Shown here: one piece after another, positions 6,134-6,181 of the stretch | How the letters are laid out: every line of letters starts with the position of its first letter | Numbering within the stretch: the stretch's first letter is position 1 | NCBI GenBank assembly: GCA_900547855.1 | Contig: URIK01000107.1 | Location: 1 to 6,181 of the forward strand | Direction of reading: 5' to 3' | From: an uncultured Collinsella sp. | GTDB taxonomy: Bacteria > Actinomycetota > Coriobacteriia > Coriobacteriales > Coriobacteriaceae | DNA: 6,181 bases | The notes under the pieces: generated by a model | What the model saw: the letters and a program-made list of their open reading frames with translations, nothing else | Told to the model about the DNA's origin: nothing | Database searches by the model: none | Translations under genes and position numbers: made by a program

Positions 6134-6181
6134 CTGTCTCTTATACACATCTGACGCTGCCGACGACTAGTCGAGTGTAGA
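6134..6181 (-). other. Nextera read-1 (i5-side) adapter with index and partial P5 arm, not genomic
   Basis: Bases 6134-6152 are the reverse-complement Tn5 mosaic end CTGTCTCTTATACACATCT. GACGCTGCCGACGA at 6153-6166 completes the read-1 adapter. The eight bases CTAGTCGA at 6167-6174 occupy the i5 index position; their reverse complement TCGACTAG matches Nextera XT v2 index S513 as I remember it. GTGTAGA at 6175-6181 is the start of the P5 arm. In the DUF948 frame the adapter encodes LSLIHI and a false stop; on the reverse strand it creates spurious peptides beginning MCIRDS and MYKRQ. Confidence 0.98.

Noticed and set aside
6..6155. Paired terminal inverted repeats (19-base mosaic ends) suggesting a transposon
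   Set aside because: They are the engineered Tn5 mosaic ends joined to Illumina adapter and index sequence. There is no transposase gene, and the interior is ordinary chromosome.

Overview
The window is a contig of about 6.1 kb of GC-rich bacterial chromosome whose two ends are not biological. Bases 1-27 are the tail of the Illumina Nextera read-2 (i7-side) adapter. Bases 6134-6181 are the reverse complement of the read-1 (i5-side) adapter, followed by an 8-base index and the start of the P5 arm. Genomic DNA is therefore 28-6133, and the first and last genes are cut there; their outermost peptides (MYKRQ at one end, LSLIHI at the other) are adapter-encoded.

Six genes lie between the adapters, all on the + strand. 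In order they are: a 5'-truncated RluA/RluD-family 23S rRNA pseudouridine synthase; a membrane-embedded family-2 glycosyltransferase, closed by a very strong intrinsic terminator; a short TadV/CpaA-type prepilin peptidase with a perfect Shine-Dalgarno but no ordinary start codon; an HD-domain dGTPase-like dNTP triphosphohydrolase (dgt); the replication-associated AAA+ ATPase RarA; and a 3'-truncated DUF948-type membrane-anchored coiled-coil protein. No rRNA, tRNA, CRISPR array, insertion sequence or phage gene is visible.

The gene set, the G/C-biased third codon positions, the MDDLF-like start of RarA and the order rarA then DUF948 (in actinobacteria normally followed by alaS) point to Actinomycetota. 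A gut Coriobacteriia member such as Collinsella is my best guess; the class and genus are inference, not demonstrated.

The genes are mostly separately promoted housekeeping or envelope functions: ribosome modification, cell-surface polysaccharide synthesis, pseudopilin processing, dNTP pool control and replication-fork maintenance. dgt and rarA both concern DNA replication and are close together, but a promoter-like sequence sits between them. Three intergenic gaps share a GGTA-type -10 element 35-40 bases ahead of the next start codon. I see no novel defence, mobile or signalling system. The points most worth a second look are the adapter termini, the start-codon problem of the prepilin peptidase and the terminator hairpin.
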